Source: Przewalskia tangutica
Taxonomy: Eukaryota > Streptophyta > Magnoliopsida > Solanales > Solanaceae
DNA: 64,000 bases
Direction of reading: 5' to 3'
Assembly (NCBI GenBank): GCA_029844215.1
Contig: CM056721.1
Location: forward strand, 14,148,368 to 14,212,367
Position 1 is the first letter of the stretch; every line of letters begins with the position of its first letter. This document shows positions 58,316 through 64,000 of the stretch, piece by piece. The notes beneath the pieces were generated by a model, which saw nothing but the letters and a program-made list of their open reading frames with translations, did not search any database and was not told the DNA's origin. A program made the translations under genes and the position numbers.

Positions 58316-59638
58316 CCTACGTATGAAAGCGTACGAAAGCATGTAAGACTTAAAATTTTCAAAGGATAGGTTGACGGATTATTCCGGACGGGTTTTAGTC
58401 AACTTTGGGGTGGGTTATGACCCTATTCATTGAGAGTTCCTTAGTATTTTAAAGGCCTAGGGCGTAGTTCGTTGAGTCTAGATTCCAACGCAACCAACCG
58501 TTCGTCGATAGGACGTCGGAGTAGAAAGTTATGAGAGTTACAAGTTCAGCAATGGGCGTAAATGCGTTTCACGCAAAATGGCGGCGCGGCGCGGATGCAG
58601 GTCGCGGCGCCTAAAGTATCGAGGGGTCACTGAAGTTTCAGCCATGGCGCCAGACAACAGGTCCGCGCACAAAGTCCAGAGTCGGCGGAGGTTTCAGCAG
58701 GCCATGCGCCGAGGCGGATTTTGGGCGAAAAAACTTGGGAAAGTCGATTTCTTTTAAAAGGCCATGGGAGGTGACAAGTGTCCCCATCTGATTTTGCTTG
58801 CATGGCTTATATTGACCAAGTCTTGTAGACTTGGTCATCTCTCAAACATCTTCCTCTCTCTAAAAATCAGCTCCTTCTCTAAAAACCCAAGAAAAATCAA
58901 AGTTAAGAACAAGAAAAGGAAGCTTGTAGCTAGCATTATTGTGGTGGTGTTCTTGGCAAGAAGCTAGCAATATTTGGGATAAGTTTTGGCTAAAACTTTA
59001 AGGTAACATTTCTTCCTTTAGATTTAGTTCTAGTGTTGCGTAGAAGAAAGATCTTGTGGTAGTAAAATAATGCACTTAGAGTCATTGCATGCTAGAAAAT
59101 GTGGTTTGGATATGAAGAATGGGTTAAGAAGAGATTATGAGCATGTTGTAGCCTAAAAACTACCTTAGAATTGTTAAGTGAATTGTTGTAAACTTATTGG
59201 GCAGAATTTTGGGTGTGAAATCCCCTTTGAATTGTTGGATTGATTGAGCCTTAAATGTGGTGTTTTGGATGATAAATTTGGCCTTGAGAAAGGTGGCAAA
59301 GTGAGTAGAAACAAAGGAAATCTTCAATTTTCCTTAGAATTTAGTGACTTTGAACTTGGATTGTTCTACATTAAGATTAGAGGTTAATAAACGTATCATG
59401 ACTATTATAGGTTGAAATATTACTTGCGGTAGTTTGGACTTGGCAAGTGGATTGACCAAAGAGGTATGTGAAGTTTTCCTATCTCTTGAGCATGAATAGA
59501 TGAAACTATGTAGTACGGTGAGCGTCAAGATTTGGTATTCTTACTTGTTTTAAGTATATAATGACTTGTTTCATTTTAAGAATGTATAATTCCCTTAGTT
59601 AGGGAAAAGGTATGATTTTACTAAAGTATAGAGTTAAT
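58316..59638 (+). mobile_element. Chromovirus-like LTR, copy 1
   Basis: Opens with the reverse of the 41040-41362 block (GTCGATAGGACGTCGGAGTAG at about 58506), then a GC-rich part (GGCGGCGCGGCGCGGATG). It continues with GGTGACAAGTGTCCCC, GTGGTGGTGTTCTTGG, TTGGCTAAAACTTTAAGG and GAGGTATGTGAAG..TTTCCTATCTC. The next copy begins where this one breaks off. The terminal TGTTACACC is eroded. Confidence 0.6.
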
Positions 59639-61133
59639 GTTATACCCCGTGGTTCGGGCCGTGCGTGTGGGGCCGTGCGAAATTGAGAAACACGCTCGGG
59701 GCCTGAGCGCAGCGGGGCGGGCCGCGGCGCTGGCGGTGAAGTGCGGTGAGGCGCTGAAGTTCAGCGCGGCTCCAGGAAGCAGGCGCGGCGCGGAAGATCC
59801 GAGGGTCCGCAGGAGTCGCGTAGGGAATCGAGCCTGAGGCGGAAAAACTTAGAAAGTCGATTGCTTTTTAAAGAGGCCATGGGAGGGTGACAAGTGTCCC
59901 CCCCCAGCTGATTTCTGCTACAGGCATTATATTGACCAAGAGTTGGTCAGTTCTTTCAACAGTTCAGCTCTACACTCCATCTCGCGCTAAGGTAACAAGC
60001 TCCTCCGTCTCTCTAAATTCCCAGAGGAATTCTAGCCTTAGGGAAAAATCTGAAAAGTGTAATAGGAAGGAAAGGTTATTACAAGCTTGTGAAGACTATT
60101 GTGGTGGTGTTCTTGGAGAAAAGGCTAGCAGGTGTTGGAATAAGTTTGGCTAAAACTTAAGGTAACATTTCTTCTCTTGTAGTTGGTATTGGGTGTTGCA
60201 GGTTTAATAGGAAGAACTTGTAGTTGGAAAAATGCACTTAGAGTAGTTGCATGTAAGAAATGGGATTGATTATGAAAGAATTGGTTAGGGGGATATTATG
60301 AGCATGTTGTTGCCTAAATACTACATTAGACTTGTTGGGTTAGTTGTTGTAACTTGTGGGGCTGAATTTTACACACCAAAGTTTAGGTGTGTAATCCCTT
60401 AGTGTTGGTTGGTTGTTGGGCCTTAAACATGGCATTTGAGCGTTAAAAATCGACCTTGGAAAAGGTGGCAAAGTATGTAGAAACAAAGGAAACGCTGCCC
60501 AATTTTCCGTAGGAAATTGGTGACTTTAACTTGGAAAAATTCTGCATTATAACTAGAGCTTGATAAACGTATTATGGTCATTTTAGGTTGACATACTACG
60601 TGCGGTAAAGTGGACTTAGCTTGTGGATTGACCGAAGAGGTATGTGAAGCTTTCCTATCTCTTGAGCATGAATAGATGAAACTATGTAGTACGGTAGACG
60701 TACAAGATTTGGTATTCTTACTTGTTTTAAGTATATAATGGCTTGTTTCATTTTAAGAATGTATAATTCCCTTAGTTAGGGAAAAAGTGTGATTTTACTA
60801 ATGTATAGAGTTAATATAACAACTTTATGGGAAGTTGGTTTATTAGCTTCATAAAAGGTTAATGAGAAGAGATTTTCTCTAAATAAGATAAGTATGTGAA
60901 GAGGCAAATTGATTTTAAGGTATCAATTGTCCAAAGGTTTTTATGTATAAAGAAGAATCATTTTTGAAAGAGTTGAAACATATAGTACTTGGGTTAAACT
61001 CCCGGTGTTCTTTTATTAAAGATATGATTAAGTGTCTTAAGTAAACTAAAATGAGAGAGTATATGAACAAGACTAAAAGAAGTTATAAGTTTTCTTAACT
61101 TATTTATGATATGATGACAGTTTGAGATAGGGT
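59639..61133 (+). mobile_element. Chromovirus-like LTR, copy 2, head-to-tail with copy 1
   Basis: Starts TGTTATACCCCGTGGTTCGG and repeats the order of copy 1: GC-rich block, GGTGACAAGTGTCCCC, GTGGTGGTGTTCTTGG, TTGGCTAAAACTTAAGG, TTTAAGTATATAATGGCTTG. It continues beyond the point where copy 1 stops until LTR D begins. The open frame 59637-59837 is GC-rich LTR, not a gene. Confidence 0.6.
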
Positions 61134-64000
61134 TGTTGACACCCAATTTTGACCCTCCCGTCCAGTCATTAACCATAAAATTACACTAATTTTCAGCAAT
61201 AAATTTTAATAATTTTAAAAATAATAAAATGCAACAATAAAACATTAATACAAGCATAAATAAATAATTTAATAACAACTTCGCATTTTCTACGTAGAGT
61301 ATTAAGCATTTAAAGTCTCGCACCCGCACTAATTAATTTCAAGCTCTGTCGTAATTTAATAATAAATACATAAAATAATAATCTAACACACGCGTTTTAA
61401 TAATAGCACATCATTCTAAGATATTAAGCACTAATTAATTAGCACACCCGTATTTATTATTATAATAATAGCTTAGACTAATAAAACACCTAAATAATCT
61501 AATTACAATTTAAATAGTTTAATTTACCATTAATTAATTAAATAATACACCTAAAACTAATAATACACCACCCAAAATAAATACTTAATACTCAACCCAA
61601 TTTTCGCAGCCCAACTACCCAAAACGCGGGCGTAATACCCGCAGCCCACAACCTTTTGTCCATTAACTCCACTATCCAGCCCTTATCCCCTTCATTTTTC
61701 AAGCTCAGCAATACCTTAACCCAAAAACCTACCGCCACACAAATCCTCGACACATCCACGATGGCCGCCAGATTTTCCGAAAAATCCGGCGGTCTACTAT
61801 CTAATTTGTTCCCTCCCAAAAATTGCGACGAAATCATCCTTTTATGGTAAGAATCGGCACTAAAATCGTAATCAAATTGTCCCCAAATCGCTCAAAATCG
61901 TACTGAAAACTTACCAAATTCTTAACCTAAATCGTGACTATAAGTATGGCGATTCATACATGCAAGAGGGCATCCTTTTTGAACCTCAGTAAGCATCAAG
62001 GAAAACACCCTTTTTAAAGCCAAGATCTGAAAAACAGTAGGAGGCAGCGACCAGAAATAGCAGTCAAGAACCTCTCTTTCACCGTAAAAAACCCTTCCAA
62101 TATAATCCTGGGACATCAGTGAGCATCGGGGGCTGGCAGTCAAAAACCCTTCAACACAATGAAATACAACCGCAAGAACACCTAGAACACGAGTTCCGCA
62201 CATCTTAGCCCCAATAGCACAAAAACAGAAATTCAGAAACATCCTCGTTGTTACTTTCAAATCGCATAGCACAAAACCTCCGAGTGGATCGACGACTTGA
62301 TACGCTGCCCCGATTCGCTGCCCGGAGAAGGTCGGTAAACTCAGACCATTTTTAAGTTTTATGTCCTGTGTGTTTATGTGTTTATTAATTGATTAAGCAA
62401 TAGTGTAATGGCTATTCGTATTGTTATGCTTAGTGTTTGAACATATTGAGGTGTTAATCTTCATTCTGCCTGATAAATGATATAAGATGATTTTATGAGT
62501 TTAGTTTAGTTTATAAGTAAGTGACCCTGCACATTTGAATGCTTCCTTAGTCATCTACCTGCTCATTTATGTTAATTCTATCCCTCATAACTGTATTGCC
62601 TATCAAATATGGAATTGGTATATAATAAGACGTGTATGAGACATATTTCAGTATGGAAATTGGCTAAGTATAAATGGAGAAATCTAACAAATAAACTGGA
62701 CAGGCTCCACGTAGGGGATAAAACATGACTCTACTATCTTGTTATTTGTATACTTATACCATCCACTCAGAATCATTGTGCTTGTTTCTATGGCCCTATT
62801 GGGTCTATCTATGCGAACATGCCCAGTACTTTACATTAGATAAGTATAGAACATAGAACATACTGGGAGTGATACAAGTTTTTTTTGTAATACTATTACT
62901 GTCCAAGCCTCATCATTATATGTTGAAGTGCTATAGGTGTTTTAAATCAGTCTCCTCCCCTTTCAGCTTGTTTGAAATCTGAAAAAAGTGTCGAACCTCA
63001 TCCTTTTACCTTTGTTTGAGAGCATGAACCTTCTGTGGTGGTCTAAGAAAAAATAATAATCTGATTGCATGTTTGGGCCAACATTTTCACGTCTGGAAAC
63101 TGTGTTGGGCCCAGTTCTCTCAGCTGTCGAAATGCAGTGATCTAAATATGTTAAAATTTATGTCAAGGCCTATGTACTATTTGATAAGGTTTAAAACATA
63201 TACTAATCCTTATTTTCCTTTGTTTTACATGAAATGCACCGGAGCCAAATGAAGAGTTTCATCGCGAGACTCGTCGCGCTTTGATCAACTGAAGATCGGC
63301 ATTCACCCGCATCTATGTGCATTCTCTATCCGCATCGGAAATTCCAAGCCACCGGCGAATGACTTCGCCATTTCTTCGAGTCCTTATCAATTCATATCCT
63401 CACCCCATTTATTTATTGTACTTATTTGTCTAACATTACATTACTGATTACTAGTAGTACAATCAAAATAGCTAAACTTTGGGTTGTCATTAAAAATAGT
63501 TTGACGCTAGAAATTCACTCTCCTTAAATTAAATTATTTTTATGACTAGTTATGCATCGCCTAAGCCATACTAAATGACATTAAATATCCACGTAGTTAA
63601 AGTATCACTCTATTAAATCCTTAGCATAATAAATTAATTTCTTCATAAACTCTTACTAACATTCATAATTAAAAATTATTTTGTTAGCCTTTGCATAATA
63701 GATATTTCACATCTTATTTTATAAGTATACATTTCGTCATAATAAGATTTTTTGCATTATTACAACACATGTATCTTATCTAATACGTCATAAAATGCAT
63801 AAATCATCTTTTAGCTAGAACTAGCTTTATATATTAAAATAAATCTCACATTTTTATACTAGCAAAATACTTCCTATATTTTTACTTAAATACTTTTCAA
63901 AACACGCATTGTTAGCATAAATAATTAACCCTAGGTTTGAGCGGACAACCGCAAGTTAGCGGATCCTTTAGGGTGCCTAACCCCTTCCCTTTAGGATAAT
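61134..64000 (+). mobile_element. Ogre/Tat-like LTR (LTR D), runs off the window
   Basis: Starts TGTTGACACCCAATTTTGAC like A and B but is more diverged and shorter to the same landmark. The conserved block at 62287-62343 is present with four extra bases (AAGGTCGGTAAACTCA). The hairpin at 63254-63272 and the start of the ACCGCAAGTTAGCGGATC block at 63945 are also present. The 3' end lies beyond the window, so solo or full-length status is unknown. Confidence 0.8.
63254..63272 (+). other. Conserved LTR hairpin, copy D
   Basis: GAGTTTC-ATCGC-GAGACTC: the single stem change (C to T) keeps pairing as a G-U wobble in RNA. It again follows GCACCGGAGC. Confidence 0.7.

Noticed and set aside
59637..59837. 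66 aa Ala/Arg/Gly-rich frame
   Set aside because: Same GC-rich LTR block, starting at the LTR tip.

Overview
This is nuclear plant DNA, almost certainly from a Solanaceae species. The signs are AT-rich intergenic DNA, spliced plant genes, an RTE-type LINE whose 3' tail is of the kind common in nightshades, Stowaway and long-TIR MITEs, and Ogre/Tat-like LTRs about 4 kb long. The family assignment is inference from repeat types; no search was run.

Region by region. (1) 98-2352: 3' half of a plastidic G6PD4-like gene, broken by a 1.25 kb long-inverted-repeat MULE-like element inserted in a coding exon. (2) 2.5-11.6 kb: repeat debris, including a gypsy pol scrap, a tRNA-Ala-headed SINE with target duplications, a C-rich minisatellite, a probable solo LTR, a DNA-transposon remnant, a 5'-truncated RTE LINE and a 365 bp MULE-type MITE. 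(3) 12401-12763: an intact single-exon NIMIN-like gene (NPR1 co-regulator family). (4) 13.1-18.5 kb: a PIF/Harbinger derivative, then a complete 3,940 bp MULE with perfect 9 bp target duplications. It holds a decayed transposase and, on the other strand, a GRF zinc-finger gene. (5) 20351-25479, minus: a five-exon GDSL esterase/lipase gene that reads as intact (364 aa). Its introns hold a Stowaway MITE, a second MITE and a 217 bp tandem duplication. (6) 27785-35115: a WAT1-related (EamA/MtN21) transporter gene split after codon 3 by a 5.65 kb Ty1/copia retrotransposon (TSD GTGAC). The gene also has frameshifts. (7) 36.3-64 kb: a nest of LTR retrotransposons with no host gene seen. It contains four Ogre/Tat-like LTRs. 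Two of them flank a gag-only internal region, forming one 12.5 kb element (TSD ATAGG). Chromovirus-like LTRs occur in both orientations, and there is a copia RNase H fragment.

Two host genes look functional (NIMIN-like and GDSL). Two were broken by transposons (G6PD4-like and WAT1-like). Nothing suggests that the host genes work together. The shared theme is insertion: three of the four genes carry transposons inside exons or introns. The most unusual signals are a hairpin conserved in all four Ogre-like LTRs, the antisense GRF gene shared by two MULE-type elements, and divergence between LTRs 42415-46433 and 51157-54913 that is confined to C/G-containing words.
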